DNA of 64,000 bases from Nitrospinaceae bacterium (GCA_021604505.1 BQJC01000002.1:682001-746000), one strand, 5' to 3'; counted from the stretch's first letter, positions 8,336 through 18,872 are shown. Notes: generated from the letters alone by a model not told the origin. A program made the numbers and translations.

Positions 8336-10972
8336 TTATTTTTCCTGAAGGAGGGTCTCGACTCTGGCCAGAGCATCGTCGATTTTATCGACTTTAGTGC
8401 CCCCCGCCTGGGCCATGTCGGGCCGTCCCCCGCCGCTGCCGCCGACAATGCCCGCAATTTCCTTGATGATGGCGCCCGCCTGATAACGGTCGGTCAGATC
8501 CTTGGTGACTCCCGCCGCCAGCATCACCTTGCCATCGATGGCCGTACCCACAACCACCACCCCGGAACCCATTTGGTTTTTTGCGTTGTCAATGAACGAC
8601 CGCAGAGTTTTAGCGTCCATTCCTTCAACCATTTTGGTCAAAAGAGACACATTGCCGATCTTTTTGACATTGTCCATGAGACTGGACCCCTTGCCGCTGA
8701 CCAGTTTTTCTTTGAGGGCGGCAATTTCCTTTTCCGCTTCACGGGTTTTTTCGATGAGTTTTTTTACCCGATTCAGTTCTTCATCCGGCTGAGCTTTAAG
8801 CAGGGACCGGATGGCGTTCAGAGTTTCATTCTCCTTTTGCACTCTTTCGTAGGCGGCTTTGCCGGTGACCGCCTCGATGCGCCGGACCCCCGATGCTATG
8901 CCCCCCTCCGAGGTGATTCTGAACAATCCGATATCGCCGGTAGCCGTGATATGCGTGCCGCCGCACAATTCCTTGCTGAATCCGGGTACCGAAACCACCC
9001 GGACCTCGCTCCCGTATTTTTCCCCGAACAGCGCCATGGCGCCTGCTTTCATGGCGTTCTCAATCGTCATCTCCTCTGTTTCGACACGGATGTTATCGCG
9101 GATTTTTTCGTTGACCAGTGTTTCGATGCGGTTTTTTTCCCGCTCGCTGAGAGGGGAGAAATGCGTGTAGTCGAACCGCAGGCGGTCTGATGCCACCAGC
9201 GATCCCGCCTGCTTGACGTGATCGCCCAGGACCTCATGCAAGGCCGCATGCAAAAGATGGGTCGCCGTATGATTCAAGGCCGTAGAGGCGCGTTTCCCCG
9301 GATTCACTTCCAGTTTCAGGGAATCGGACACCTTTAACGTCCCGCTCACCACCCGTGCTTTATGGACAATCAACTCCGATAAAGGTTTGGTGGCGTTCGC
9401 TATTTCCAAATGGGTTTCCGGGTTAAAGGCCAGGCCCTGGTCCCCCACCTGTCCTCCCGATTCTCCGTAAAAAGGCGTTTGGTCGAGCAACAGTTCCACT
9501 TCTTCGTCGGTGGAGGCGGTTTCGATGGGAGCGCCGTTCTTCAAAATAGCGAGGACTTTTCCCTCACCATGCGTGTTGCCGTAACCCTGAAATAAGGTGG
9601 CCGGGGAATTCTTTATAAATTCTTTGAAAAACGGCGCGACTTCTTTTTCCCCGGATCCCTTCCAGGAGGCCATGGCCTTTTGCTTCTGACTTTGCATGGC
9701 CTTCCGGTAGCCGGTCATGTCCAGTTCGAATCCGGAATCTTTAGCCATTTCCTGAGCCAGGTCCACGGGAAATCCGTAGGTGTCATAGAGCTTAAAAATT
9801 TCTTCCCCGGGAATGGTGTTCATTTGTTTCTTTTTCAGATTCTCCAGAATTTCCTCGACCCGCTGGAACCCCATATTGAGGGTGTTGCTGAAATTTTCCT
9901 CTTCGTTCTGAACCACTTTTTTGATGAATCCGGCGCTGACCTCCAGTTCCGGATACGCCTCCTTGTAGCTCTCGATCACCCGGTCCGTGATGTGATGGAA
10001 AAACGGTTTCGTTTGCTCAAGGAGTTTCCCGTGTCTAAGCGCACGGCGCAGGATTCGCCTCAGCACATAACCGCGACCCTCATTGGAAGGAAGAACCCCG
10101 TCGCCCACCAGAAAAGCCGCCGCACGGGCGTGGTCGGTGATGACGCGAATGGACCCGTCGTCACCTTTATTTTTTCCGTAGGGCTTGCCGGTGACCTGAC
10201 TGACCGTGTCGATCAATCCCATCAACAAATCGCAGTGGAAATTGCTGTGCTGTCCCTGAACGACCGCCGCCAGACGCTCCAGCCCCATTCCCGTATCGAT
10301 GCAGGGGTTGGGCAGGGGAGACATGTTCCCCGTGGCGTCGCGGTCGAATTGCATGAACACCAGATTCCAGATTTCAAGATAGCGGTCGCAGTCGCAACCC
10401 ACCTCACAGGCGGGCTTGCCACAGCCGACGGCTTCCCCCTGGTCGATGAAGATTTCAGAACAGGGGCCGCAAGGCCCGGTCTCGCCCATTGCCCAGAAGT
10501 TATCCTTTTCGCCCAGCCGGTAAATACGCTCGGCGGCAAGACCGATATCCTTGTGCCAGAAATCGAACGCTTCATCGTCGTCTGTGTAGACGGATACGTA
10601 GAGTCTGTCCTTGGGAAGCCCGATCTCCTTGGTTAAAAATTCCCAGCCGTATTGAATCGCTTCTTTCTTGAAATAATCGCCGAAGGAAAAATTTCCCAGC
10701 ATCTCGAAAAAGGTGTGATGTCTCGCCGTGTGGCCGACCATTTCCAGGTCGTTGTGCTTGCCGCCCGCGCGGACGCATTTTTGCACGGAAGCGGCCCGGG
10801 TGTAGCCCCGCTGTTCTTCTCCGAGAAAAACGTTTTTGAAGGGAACCATGCCCGCATTGGTGAAAAGCAAAGTGGGGTCGCTCTTGGGAACCAGCGAACT
10901 GCTGGGAACCATCGCATGGCCCTGGCCTTCAAAATACTTCAGGAATTTTTTTCTAAGCTCGTTGCCGGTCAT
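8336..10972 (-). CDS. alaS: Alanyl-tRNA synthetase
   Basis: AlaRS charges tRNA-Ala and edits Ser/Gly mischarging. The 878 residues are a normal bacterial length. It begins with the class II core (TGNELRKKFLKYFEGQGH, then NAGMVPFKNVFLGEE). The editing domain carries the zinc motifs HTATHLLHAALH and CGGTHITATGDIG. A coiled-coil linker and a C-terminal DHHA1-like domain (GGSGGGRPDMAQAGG) complete it. A four-Cys insertion near residue 185-197 (CGKPACEVGCDCD) is the type seen in many bacterial enzymes. It follows kdsD on the same strand after a 233-base gap, so it probably has its own promoter. Confidence 0.98.
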   Translation of the reverse strand: MTGNELRKKFLKYFEGQGHAMVPSSSLVPKSDPTLLFTNAGMVPFKNVFLGEEQRGYTRAASVQKCVRAGGKHNDLEMVGHTARHHTFFEMLGNFSFGDYFKKEAIQYGWEFLTKEIGLPKDRLYVSVYTDDDEAFDFWHKDIGLAAERIYRLGEKDNFWAMGETGPCGPCSEIFIDQGEAVGCGKPACEVGCDCDRYLEIWNLVFMQFDRDATGNMSPLPNPCIDTGMGLERLAAVVQGQHSNFHCDLLMGLIDTVSQVTGKPYGKNKGDDGSIRVITDHARAAAFLVGDGVLPSNEGRGYVLRRILRRALRHGKLLEQTKPFFHHITDRVIESYKEAYPELEVSAGFIKKVVQNEEENFSNTLNMGFQRVEEILENLKKKQMNTIPGEEIFKLYDTYGFPVDLAQEMAKDSGFELDMTGYRKAMQSQKQKAMASWKGSGEKEVAPFFKEFIKNSPATLFQGYGNTHGEGKVLAILKNGAPIETASTDEEVELLLDQTPFYGESGGQVGDQGLAFNPETHLEIANATKPLSELIVHKARVVSGTLKVSDSLKLEVNPGKRASTALNHTATHLLHAALHEVLGDHVKQAGSLVASDRLRFDYTHFSPLSEREKNRIETLVNEKIRDNIRVETEEMTIENAMKAGAMALFGEKYGSEVRVVSVPGFSKELCGGTHITATGDIGLFRITSEGGIASGVRRIEAVTGKAAYERVQKENETLNAIRSLLKAQPDEELNRVKKLIEKTREAEKEIAALKEKLVSGKGSSLMDNVKKIGNVSLLTKMVEGMDAKTLRSFIDNAKNQMGSGVVVVGTAIDGKVMLAAGVTKDLTDRYQAGAIIKEIAGIVGGSGGGRPDMAQAGGTKVDKIDDALARVETLLQEK

Positions 10973-11205
10973 TTTATTTTCAAGTCAAAAGACTCCCGAA
11001 AAATTTTATTCCCAGGGCCTTTGAACCCTATTGATTTTGGAGTGGTGTGATTTTTTGGGCAAGGCGAGATTAAATCTCCCCAGTGCTATCTGCAAATTCC
11101 AGATCATCGCGAGCCCGCTCCGCGCGAGGAAAAACTCTGTACGGTGAGAGTTCAGCCAGCCATCAACCCACCGCCCGTCAATATCGGGTCCCGCGTCACG
11201 CTGGA

Positions 11206-12216
11206 TCAAACGATCCCGGCTTTGAGCAAATCCTGCAAGTGGATGATTCCCTCAATTCCCCTGGCATCGTCAGTCACCACCAGAGATGTTATAGAATATT
11301 CTTCCATGATCTGCACCGCTTTTTCCGCCAGTTGATCCTTTTGAATGCATCTTGGCCGGGTCCCCATGAAATCCCCGGCAACGGTATTCGAAATATCCTT
11401 TTTATCTTCGATGAGCCGCCGAAGGTCGCCATCGGTGATGATTCCTTTAAGATTGCCGTCCTGGCACACCACCAGCGTCGTTCCCAGGCGTTTTTGACTC
11501 ATCTCCTCGAGCACTTTATAAATATTGGCATCTTCCGAAACCCTGGGCACATCCTCACCGATGTGCATCAGGTCGCCGACGGTCATCAGAAGCCTTCGCC
11601 CCAGACTGCCGCCCGGATGGTTCAAGGCAAAGTCTTCCTCGCGAAAGCCGCGAAGATCGAGCAGAGCCATTGCCAGGGCGTCGCCGAGAGCCAGTGCCGC
11701 GGTCGTGCTGGCGGTCGGGATCAATCCCATGGAACAGGCTTCCTCCGTGACGCTGATATCGAGCAGATGATCGGCGCGTTTCGCCAGGGTGGATTTCGGA
11801 TTGCCCGTCAGGGCGATGAGCGTGCACTTGATCCGGCTGAGAGTGGGGAGCAGTTTGACGATTTCCTCTGTTTCTCCGCTGTTGGAAACCGCAATGACGA
11901 TGTCGCCTCTCGAAAGAACGCCCACATCCCCGTGGCTGGCCTCGGCGGCGTGCAGAAAAACAGCAGGCACGCCGATGCTGGAAAACGTCGCGGCGATTTT
12001 AGTGCCGATCAGCCCGGATTTCCCCATGCCGGTGACGACCACATGTCCCTGGCATTGATCCAGTTCACGCACCACCTGAGCAAAGTTCTCATCGATTCTT
12101 CCGATGAGACCGGCCACCGACTGGCTTTCGATTTTAAGAACCTCTTTGGCCCTTTCAATCAGGGATTGAGTTTGTTGGGCCGAATCTGGCTTGGAGAGTT
12201 TTTTGACCGCGCGCAT
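11206..12216 (-). CDS. kdsD: Arabinose-5-phosphate isomerase (KdsD/KpsF)
   Basis: The enzyme converts ribulose-5-phosphate to arabinose-5-phosphate, the first step towards KDO of lipopolysaccharide or capsule. The 336 residues show an SIS isomerase domain (about 45-185: VVVTGMGKSGLIGTKIAATF, AEASHGDVGVL, SNSGETEE, NHPGGSLGRRLL) followed by two CBS domains (about 215-330). Domain order and length match KdsD. It lies between alaS and the divergent polA. A GATGGCC/GGCCATC hairpin at 12260-12281 lies in the divergent promoter region. Together with waaF it shows that this organism makes a heptose/KDO-type lipopolysaccharide core. Confidence 0.93.
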   Translation of the reverse strand: MRAVKKLSKPDSAQQTQSLIERAKEVLKIESQSVAGLIGRIDENFAQVVRELDQCQGHVVVTGMGKSGLIGTKIAATFSSIGVPAVFLHAAEASHGDVGVLSRGDIVIAVSNSGETEEIVKLLPTLSRIKCTLIALTGNPKSTLAKRADHLLDISVTEEACSMGLIPTASTTAALALGDALAMALLDLRGFREEDFALNHPGGSLGRRLLMTVGDLMHIGEDVPRVSEDANIYKVLEEMSQKRLGTTLVVCQDGNLKGIITDGDLRRLIEDKKDISNTVAGDFMGTRPRCIQKDQLAEKAVQIMEEYSITSLVVTDDARGIEGIIHLQDLLKAGIV

Positions 12217-12382
12217 CCTCGTTCGAGCCTCGGTATAGTCCTTTATTTACAATAAGTTTGATGGCCGAAAAGGAGGCCATCATAACATAATTCGATGGAC
12301 TCCACAATGCGCCGCCCCTATAATCAACCATCGTTAAAAAGGGGTTTCCCCTTCCTTCAGAAATTCAGATTTCTTCCAGCCG

Positions 12383-15055
12383 ATGAGCAAAAAACAAACG
12401 CTCTATTTGATAGATGGGTCCTCTTATATTTTCCGCGCCTTTTTCGGGGTTCGTCAAAACCTTTCCACGTCGAAGGGGCTTCCCACGAACGCACTGTATG
12501 GGTTCGTCACCATGTTGCAGAAAGTCGTCCGCGATGAAAACCCCGACTATCTGGTGGTCGCCTTCGACAGTAAGGAAAAAACCTTTCGCCACGAAATGTA
12601 CCCTCAGTATAAAGCCAACCGCGAAGTCCCGCCAGAGGATTTAGTTCAGCAGTTTCCCTATTTTGAACCTATTGTAAAGGCCCACAAGATACACAGCATC
12701 CGCATTCCAGGGGTCGAAGCCGACGACATTATTGGAACCCTGGCCCGGCAGGGGAAAGAAGCCGGATTGAGCGTCGTTATCGTCAGCGGCGATAAGGACA
12801 TGATGCAGTTGATCGGCCCGCACGTGCATATGCTGGACACGATGAAGAACAAGCAGTTTGGGAAAAAAGACGTGATCGAAAAGTTTGGCGTCGGTCCGGA
12901 CCGGGTCATTGAGGTGATGGGGTTGATGGGCGATTCCAGCGACAACATTCCCGGTGTCAAAGGTGTGGGTCCTAAAACCGCCGCCGAGCTGATCCAGAAA
13001 TATGGCTCGATTGAAAATCTTTATAAGCATATCGAGGAAATCGACAAGAAAAAGCTGAAGCAAAAACTGGAAACGGACAAAGAAAACGCCCTGTTGAGCC
13101 GCCAACTGGTGACCATCGATACGGGTGTAGATATGGACGGCACTTTGGAAGATTTTAAAACCGCAGAGCCGGACACCGATGCGCTGACCCAATTGTTTAG
13201 CGAGCTGGAATTTTCTTCTCTCATTCCTAAGGGGGAAAAGAAACCTGCTAAAATTCAGCATGCCTACGAGACCATTTTGTCAGACGCGGCGTTTAAAAAA
13301 CTTTTGAGCGATCTGAAGGCCGCGAAGGAATTCGCCCTCGACATGGAAACCACCAGCCTGCATCCAGTTGAAGCCGAATCGGTGGGGATATCCTTTTCGT
13401 TTAAGGACGGCGAAGCCTGTTACATCCCACTCACCCACCGCTATCTGGGCGTGCCGGAGCAACTGGATAAATCGATGGTGTTTGAAAAATTAAAACCCAT
13501 TCTGGAAAATCCAAAAATAAAAAAGGTCGGCCACAATATCAAATACGATCTGATCGTCCTGAAAAGTGAGGGTGTGCATTTGCAGGGCATCGCGTTCGAT
13601 ACCATGCTGGCGTCTTATGTGCTCGACCCTTCCAGGCGGGGTCACAGCCTGGACGACCTGGCTCTGGAACTCCTGGGACATAAAACCATCACCTACAAGG
13701 AAGTGACGGGAACGGGAAACAAACAGATCGGTTTCGACGAGGTGGAGGTCGAGCGGGCGACGGAATACGCGGCTGAGGATTCCGACATCACCTGGCGGCT
13801 TTATGGGAACTTGAAGCCCAGGATGAACGATGAACTCCTCGAACTATTCAACAATATAGAAATGCCGCTCCTCGAAGTGCTGGCTGAGATGGAGAGCAAC
13901 GGCGTGTTTCTGGACAAGCATCACCTGGCGGCTCTGTCCAAAAAAATGAACCAGGAAATGCAGAAATGCGAGATCAACATCTATGAACTTGCGGGAGAAG
14001 AATTCAATATCAACTCGCCCAAACAGCTCTCGGTGATTCTGTTTGAAAAGTTGAAACTCCCCGTCGTTAAGAAAACCAAAACCGGGTATTCCACCGACGT
14101 TTCGGTTCTTGAGGAATTGGCGTCTAAGCACGAATTGCCGGATAAAATTTACAACTACCGGCAATTGCAGAAATTGAAATCGACCTATGTAGACACGCTA
14201 CCTAAAGAGATCGACCGCAAAACCGGGCGGGTGCACACCTCTTTCAATCAGACGGTGGCGGCGACCGGGCGCTTGAGCAGCAGCGATCCGAATTTGCAGA
14301 ACATTCCTATCCGCACGGAGATGGGCCAGGAGATCAGAAAGGCTTTCATCTCCGAGGACGGCAACCTCCTGATGTCTTCCGATTATTCGCAGATCGAGCT
14401 CAGGATTCTGGCGCATCTCTCCCAGGACGAAACGTTGATCAAAGCGTTTAAAAAGGGCGAGGACATTCATTCCCGGACGGCGGCGGAAATTTTTGGAACG
14501 ACCCTTGAGGGCGTCGATAAGGATGCAAGACGCATGGCCAAGGCGGTGAATTTCGGCATCATTTACGGGTTGAGCGCGTTTGGCCTGTCCAGGCAATTAA
14601 AAATAGCAATGAATGAAGCCAGGAAATTCATCGACCAGTATTTTGCGCTGTACCCCAACATCAAAACTTTTATCGACCACTCGATCGCTCAGGCGAGAGA
14701 AAAGGGGTTCACCACCACGATCATGAACCGCAAACGCTATCTGCCGGATATCCATAGCAAGAACAAACAGGTGAAACAGGCGGCGGAACGAATCGCCATC
14801 AACTCGCCGATTCAGGGAAGCGCCGCCGATCTCATCAAAGTCGCGATGATCAATCTGTCAGAAAAAATGCAGCAAAAGAAACTACAATCGAAGATGATCC
14901 TGCAGGTTCACGATGAACTGCTTTTCGAATGCCCACCCAGGGAAAAGCAGGAAATGCACGATCTGGTGAAACAGGAAATGGAAGGCGTCTATCAATTTTC
15001 CGTCCCCATCGTGGTCGACATGGGATGGGGGAAAAATTGGAATGAAGTACATTAG
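12383..15055 (+). CDS. polA: DNA polymerase I
   Basis: PolA fills gaps and removes RNA primers. The 890-residue protein has all three domains. The 5'-3' exonuclease (1-295) has LYLIDGSSYIFRAFF, VEADDIIGTLA and GDSSDNIPGVKGVGPKTA. The 3'-5' exonuclease (about 310-500) keeps the DxE pair (ALDMETTSLHP), VGHNIKYDL and YAAEDSD, so proofreading looks intact. The polymerase domain has DYSQIELRILAHLS, RRMAKAVNFGIIYGLS and VHDELLFE. Start is ATG at 12383; no strong Shine-Dalgarno is visible. It ends 10 bases before a convergent hypothetical gene. Confidence 0.98.
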   Translation: MSKKQTLYLIDGSSYIFRAFFGVRQNLSTSKGLPTNALYGFVTMLQKVVRDENPDYLVVAFDSKEKTFRHEMYPQYKANREVPPEDLVQQFPYFEPIVKAHKIHSIRIPGVEADDIIGTLARQGKEAGLSVVIVSGDKDMMQLIGPHVHMLDTMKNKQFGKKDVIEKFGVGPDRVIEVMGLMGDSSDNIPGVKGVGPKTAAELIQKYGSIENLYKHIEEIDKKKLKQKLETDKENALLSRQLVTIDTGVDMDGTLEDFKTAEPDTDALTQLFSELEFSSLIPKGEKKPAKIQHAYETILSDAAFKKLLSDLKAAKEFALDMETTSLHPVEAESVGISFSFKDGEACYIPLTHRYLGVPEQLDKSMVFEKLKPILENPKIKKVGHNIKYDLIVLKSEGVHLQGIAFDTMLASYVLDPSRRGHSLDDLALELLGHKTITYKEVTGTGNKQIGFDEVEVERATEYAAEDSDITWRLYGNLKPRMNDELLELFNNIEMPLLEVLAEMESNGVFLDKHHLAALSKKMNQEMQKCEINIYELAGEEFNINSPKQLSVILFEKLKLPVVKKTKTGYSTDVSVLEELASKHELPDKIYNYRQLQKLKSTYVDTLPKEIDRKTGRVHTSFNQTVAATGRLSSSDPNLQNIPIRTEMGQEIRKAFISEDGNLLMSSDYSQIELRILAHLSQDETLIKAFKKGEDIHSRTAAEIFGTTLEGVDKDARRMAKAVNFGIIYGLSAFGLSRQLKIAMNEARKFIDQYFALYPNIKTFIDHSIAQAREKGFTTTIMNRKRYLPDIHSKNKQVKQAAERIAINSPIQGSAADLIKVAMINLSEKMQQKKLQSKMILQVHDELLFECPPREKQEMHDLVKQEMEGVYQFSVPIVVDMGWGKNWNEVH

Positions 15056-15065
15056 TAAACGCGGT

Positions 15066-15632
15066 CTACCTCTTCTTCCTTCTGCGCAAATATTTTTCTA
15101 CCCAGTGAACCAGTTCCCCTGTGAGCGAAGTGAACCGGTTGAGAGCTTCGCGTTGTAAAACCAGCCTGCCCTCGCCATCGACATCGAAATAAGGGTCGAC
15201 TGCTTTTTTCTTGCGGTTTTTAATTTCCCCTGTATCCAATTGCTTGCGAAACGCCTTGACCTTCGCGTCTTGACCGTTGAGACTGCCTTGTCTATGGGTG
15301 AAAGAGTCCGCCAGCCGGAAGAAATTGGTCAGTTCCTGCCAGCCATACCATTCGCTTTGAGGATCAAATTTATAGTGCCAGAAGTCGATCTCCCGGATGA
15401 CCGGTCTGCCGGTAATATTCTTCATCCGCTTGGGAAATTTGCCCGGTTTGGGAAAATCGATAAATTTTTCCATCTCACGCGTTAGAAAGCCCCGGCAAAC
15501 GATCAATCCCAATCCATAATGCATCGTTGCTAAGTCATAGGGCAGGGGGCCCGCAATTCGGCGCGAGCGGTTGACGGTCTCGCCAACGGTCTTCTGAATT
15601 TCGTATAATACGGCATCGTGATGCTCACTCAT
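15066..15632 (-). CDS. Conserved-looking hypothetical protein
   Basis: The 188-residue protein has no signal peptide or membrane segment. It is Arg/Lys-rich, Trp-rich in the middle (FWHYKFDPQSEWYGWQELTNFF) and ends with a basic tail LRRRKKR. The N-terminal part (EIQKTVGETVNRSRRIAGP) looks helical. I do not recognise a family. It is convergent with polA, 10 bases away, with no room for a terminator between them. Confidence 0.6.
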   Translation of the reverse strand: MSEHHDAVLYEIQKTVGETVNRSRRIAGPLPYDLATMHYGLGLIVCRGFLTREMEKFIDFPKPGKFPKRMKNITGRPVIREIDFWHYKFDPQSEWYGWQELTNFFRLADSFTHRQGSLNGQDAKVKAFRKQLDTGEIKNRKKKAVDPYFDVDGEGRLVLQREALNRFTSLTGELVHWVEKYLRRRKKR

Positions 15633-15799
15633 TCCAAGGCTTCCTCATTCAAAGGTTGAGCCCGGCGGGGCCGGGAGTTGTCGGTTGAACCGTCACCAAA
15701 AAGGTGTGCTAGGATAGTCCGCAATCAATTTTATACCATAACGGCAATGCAATCTGGAAAAATGAATGATTGCTTCAAATAGGGGGAAGAAAGAATACG

Positions 15800-16459
15800 A
15801 TGCCGGAAGAAAGAGAAGTGGATGTAAAAAAACTCATCGCGACCAAGGAAAAACTCAAGGGAATCGACCTCAGCCACGCCAACCTGGCGAAAGCGAATCT
15901 CAGTCAGGGCGATCTCAGGGAAGCTAACCTGAGCGAAGCCTTTCTCAGCGAGGTTAATTTCAGCGGCGCCAACCTCAATAAAGCGGATCTCGGCAAAGCC
16001 AACTTAAGCGGCGCCGACTTTTATGGCGCCAACTTGAGCGAGGCCAATCTAAGCGGAGCTTTTATGCGGCGCGCTAAATTTGAAAAAGGGTTTCTCTTAA
16101 AGGCGGATTTGAGCAATACCAATATGCGGGAAACGTTTCTCATGCGAGCCAATCTCAAGCAGGCCGATCTCAGCGGTGTCAACCTGCAGGATGCACAAAT
16201 TCATCAGGCGCATTTGCAGGAGGCCAATCTGGAAGGCGCCGATCTGCAACGGGCCAATCTCAAAGGGTCCAATCTGGAGGGCGCAAAGTTGAAGGACGCA
16301 TTGCTCATGGGAGCGGATCTTCGGCAAATACGAAAGTTATCGTGTCAGGATCTGGAATCGGCGATGGTGGATAAAACCACCAAGTTTCCCGACCACCTTA
16401 AAATAAAGTGGATCTCGGACACTGAATTCGAATGTGAGGAACGGAAAAGATCAAGTTAG
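15800..16459 (+). CDS. Pentapeptide-repeat protein
   Basis: About 30 tandem pentapeptides of the form A(D/N)Lxx, for example ANLAKANLSQGDLREANLSE, span roughly residues 20-180 of 219 and fold as a right-handed quadrilateral beta-helix. I choose ATG 15800, preceded by AGGGGGAAGAAAG, over an upstream TTG at 15770. The short C-terminal part (CQDLESAMVDKTTKFP) is the usual cap of cytosolic members. Functions range from gyrase protection (Qnr/MfpA) to unknown scaffolds. No fluoroquinolone-resistance signature is claimed. It is monocistronic. Confidence 0.85.
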   Translation: MPEEREVDVKKLIATKEKLKGIDLSHANLAKANLSQGDLREANLSEAFLSEVNFSGANLNKADLGKANLSGADFYGANLSEANLSGAFMRRAKFEKGFLLKADLSNTNMRETFLMRANLKQADLSGVNLQDAQIHQAHLQEANLEGADLQRANLKGSNLEGAKLKDALLMGADLRQIRKLSCQDLESAMVDKTTKFPDHLKIKWISDTEFECEERKRSS

Positions 16460-16925
16460 GGAAGCAGGCATAGGCGCTTCAAGCGCCGGGGGCGGCAAAA
16501 GTCGACAGGGAAATAGGAATTCGCTGAAATTACAGGATTCTCATGCGGATGATTACATCAAGAAATAAAAAATGACCGCTGGGATGGAGGCTCCGCAAAG
16601 AGATGCGGCAATGGTTTTCATGATGAATTGGCCGGAGCCGTACGAGTCGCTTCCATTGTTCAAATTCATCGGGATGGGGTAACGGACTTTAACCTTATCC
16701 ATAGCATTTCACCTTGCAAAAGTGTTGGGACCCTTCTTGGCCCTTGAACTGCCTCAGTATTTTTAGCGGTAACTGTTGACTTAAACTTAATGAAAAAATT
16801 TGCTGATAACCGTCAAAAACGGATATTTTTTGGGTTTTACAATTGCAAGGCTTAAAAACAATGGGTTGACAAATAGGCCCGATGAATTTTTTGAGCAAAT
16901 TAAAAAAAATTTTCAAATAGACCCT
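16460..16925. other. Intergenic stretch holding a candidate miniprotein gene
   Basis: The stretch lies between the pentapeptide-repeat gene and asnB. The only credible content is a 49-codon minus-strand reading frame at 16553-16702, listed separately. A 73-codon frame at 16695-16916 has no Shine-Dalgarno and a composition like that of non-coding AT-rich DNA, so I leave it out. Confidence 0.4.
16553..16702 (-). CDS. Candidate single-pass miniprotein (49 aa)
   Basis: A short minus-strand frame encodes MDKVKVRYPIPMNLNNGSDS and continues to a hydrophobic C-terminal segment (about 29-49, KTIAASLCGASIPAVIFYFL). ATG 16702 is preceded by AAGGTG seven bases upstream, a fair Shine-Dalgarno. Hydrophilic N terminus plus one C-terminal helix is the usual form of small membrane proteins. 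It lies upstream of, and in the same direction as, nothing close on this strand. I recognise no family. Moderate support only. Confidence 0.4.
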   Translation of the reverse strand: MDKVKVRYPIPMNLNNGSDSYGSGQFIMKTIAASLCGASIPAVIFYFLM

Positions 16926-18872
16926 TCAGTTCTGGTTTTCTTCCAACCAGGCTTGAAACATGAGGGTATTCCATAACACATGCTGCCAGTTTCTTTCCCC
17001 TGAAAGATGCTCAGCCCATTTCCGACGCACCATTTCCGGGTCGAAATAGCCTTCCCTTTGCAGTCTTTTTTCATTCATCAACTCCTCCGCCCATTCCCTC
17101 AAGGGGCCGCTCAACCAGGCTCCAAGAGGGACGCCGAACCCCATTTTGGGCCGCTCGATCAACTTTTTTGGGACATATTTATACAGGATTTGCTTCAACA
17201 GCCACTTGTTTTGCCCGTTTTTTATTTTCATGCTCATAGGAATCCGCCAGGCAAACTCCACCACCCGGTGATCGAGCAGGGGAACTCGGGCTTCCAGGCT
17301 GACCCCCATGCTGGCCCGGTCTACCTTTGTCAAAATGTCGCCTGGCAGGTAAGTGATGAGATCCAGGAACATCAGCCGTTCGATAAGCTCCGGAAGCACT
17401 TTCCACTGGATCGGTTCGGAAAGCGCAGTGGGCGGCTCGGTCGATCGCAGGACCAGGGAGGAAGGGTTTCTCCAGTGTGAAGTCAGTCCATTATAAAGGG
17501 TCTCGGCGCTTTCAGGGTTCAACAAATCCGAAAGGACATGAAGTTTGTGTCCGGTATTTGCAACTTTCAGTTTCTGGGGAATCATAAACCCGATGCGATT
17601 GAAAAACGCATCCCAGGTTTGCGGGGAAACAGCGACTAAAACTTTGGAAATAAAATCCCTGAATAGAAAAGGGCACCATTTGATTTTGTTCCAGATAAAA
17701 TTTGTCCGGTCGTAACGATGGTATCCGGCAAACAGCTCATCGCCTCCGTCGCCGGACAAACTGACAGTGACCTTTTTGCGTGCCAGTTGGGACACGAGAA
17801 AGGTGGGAACTTGCGAAGAGTCCGAAAAGGGTTCGTCAAATAATGTGGGTAAGCGAGGGATGACCGCCCGGGCTTCTTCAGGGGTCACGTAGAGTTCCGT
17901 ATGATCGGTTCCCAGATGCTCGGCGACCAGTTTTGCATGCTGAGCTTCGTTATACTCGTCTTCCAGAAACCCGATTGAAAAGGTTTTTACCGGTTGACTG
18001 CTTTGCGCCTGCATCAAGGCGACCACCGTAGAAGAATCGACACCGCCTGAAAGAAAGGCACCCAACGGAACATCGGACACCATACGAAGTTTGACGGCAT
18101 CAGAAAGCAGGGGTTCCAGTTGTTGCATGGCGTCCTCTTCCGACCCGATAAGGGGTTTGCTGATTCCCCGCTCCACCACTTCCTGAGCAGACCAATAGGG
18201 AACCGGATCGCAGGCATTTTTCGGATGGTTGAGAGAAAGGGTGAAAATGTGGCCGGGAAGAAGTTTTTTTATGCCTTCATAGATGGAGTAGGGAGCAGGG
18301 ATGTAATTGTGCCTCATTAATAAAGCCAGGGAGTTGCGGTCAATGACGCCCTTAAATTCAGGATGCGCTTTCAAGGCTTTCAACTCCGACCCGAACAGAA
18401 AAGAATCGCCCTGCCACCCATAATAGAGAGGTTTGATTCCGATGCGGTCACGCACGAGGTGAAGCAGACGCTCTTTTTTGTCCCACAGGGCAAACGCAAA
18501 CATTCCTGTAAAATTTTTGACCGCTTCCTCGACCCCCCATTCTTCGATGGCGGCGAGCATGATCTCGGTGTCCGAGTGGCCCCGCCATTGTTTGAAAGCC
18601 AAACGGTCCCTGAGAGCCGGGAAGTTATAGACCTCTCCGTTATATGCGATGACGTACCGGCCGCTGGCAGAGAACATAGGTTGATGTCCCTGTGGCGAAA
18701 GGTCCAGAATCGACAGACGCCGATGCGCCAATCCCAGGGAAAGAGCAGAGTCGAACCAATAGCCCTCATCGTCAGGACCGCGGTGCGTTAAAGAGGCGTT
18801 CATCCTCCTCAGATGGTCTTCGCATTTTGATCCGCCATTTTTTAAATTAAAGAACCCGGTAAAACCACACAT
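16926..18872 (-). CDS. asnB: Asparagine synthetase, glutamine-hydrolysing
   Basis: The 648-residue protein starts MCGFTGFF, so that Cys2 becomes the N-terminal nucleophile of the class II glutaminase. I therefore choose ATG 18872 over the TTG one codon upstream; AAGGA lies upstream of it. The N domain shows RGPDDEGYW and [14 protein letters not shown]. The synthetase domain (about 240 onwards) has the PP-loop ATP site [15 protein letters not shown] and [19 protein letters not shown]. The C-terminal part matches the long AsnB form common near exopolysaccharide genes, which may amidate a sugar or peptide instead of making free asparagine. No glycan cluster is adjacent here. Confidence 0.9.
   Translation of the reverse strand: MCGFTGFFNLKNGGSKCEDHLRRMNASLTHRGPDDEGYWFDSALSLGLAHRRLSILDLSPQGHQPMFSASGRYVIAYNGEVYNFPALRDRLAFKQWRGHSDTEIMLAAIEEWGVEEAVKNFTGMFAFALWDKKERLLHLVRDRIGIKPLYYGWQGDSFLFGSELKALKAHPEFKGVIDRNSLALLMRHNYIPAPYSIYEGIKKLLPGHIFTLSLNHPKNACDPVPYWSAQEVVERGISKPLIGSEEDAMQQLEPLLSDAVKLRMVSDVPLGAFLSGGVDSSTVVALMQAQSSQPVKTFSIGFLEDEYNEAQHAKLVAEHLGTDHTELYVTPEEARAVIPRLPTLFDEPFSDSSQVPTFLVSQLARKKVTVSLSGDGGDELFAGYHRYDRTNFIWNKIKWCPFLFRDFISKVLVAVSPQTWDAFFNRIGFMIPQKLKVANTGHKLHVLSDLLNPESAETLYNGLTSHWRNPSSLVLRSTEPPTALSEPIQWKVLPELIERLMFLDLITYLPGDILTKVDRASMGVSLEARVPLLDHRVVEFAWRIPMSMKIKNGQNKWLLKQILYKYVPKKLIERPKMGFGVPLGAWLSGPLREWAEELMNEKRLQREGYFDPEMVRRKWAEHLSGERNWQHVLWNTLMFQAWLEENQN

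Noticed and set aside
8324-10636. Two long plus-strand frames (288 and 318 codons)
   Set aside because: They are antisense shadows of alaS, whose motifs are complete on the minus strand.
11006-11209. A 67-codon minus-strand frame abutting kdsD
   Set aside because: It starts with a non-ATG codon, overlaps the kdsD stop by chance, and has no domain or ribosome site.
12260-12281. Terminator between kdsD and polA
   Set aside because: A 7-bp stem is present but no T-run follows on either strand, and the genes are divergent; more likely a regulatory hairpin.
16695-16916. A 73-codon minus-strand frame
   Set aside because: It has no Shine-Dalgarno and overlaps the 5' end of a better-supported miniprotein; its composition looks non-coding.
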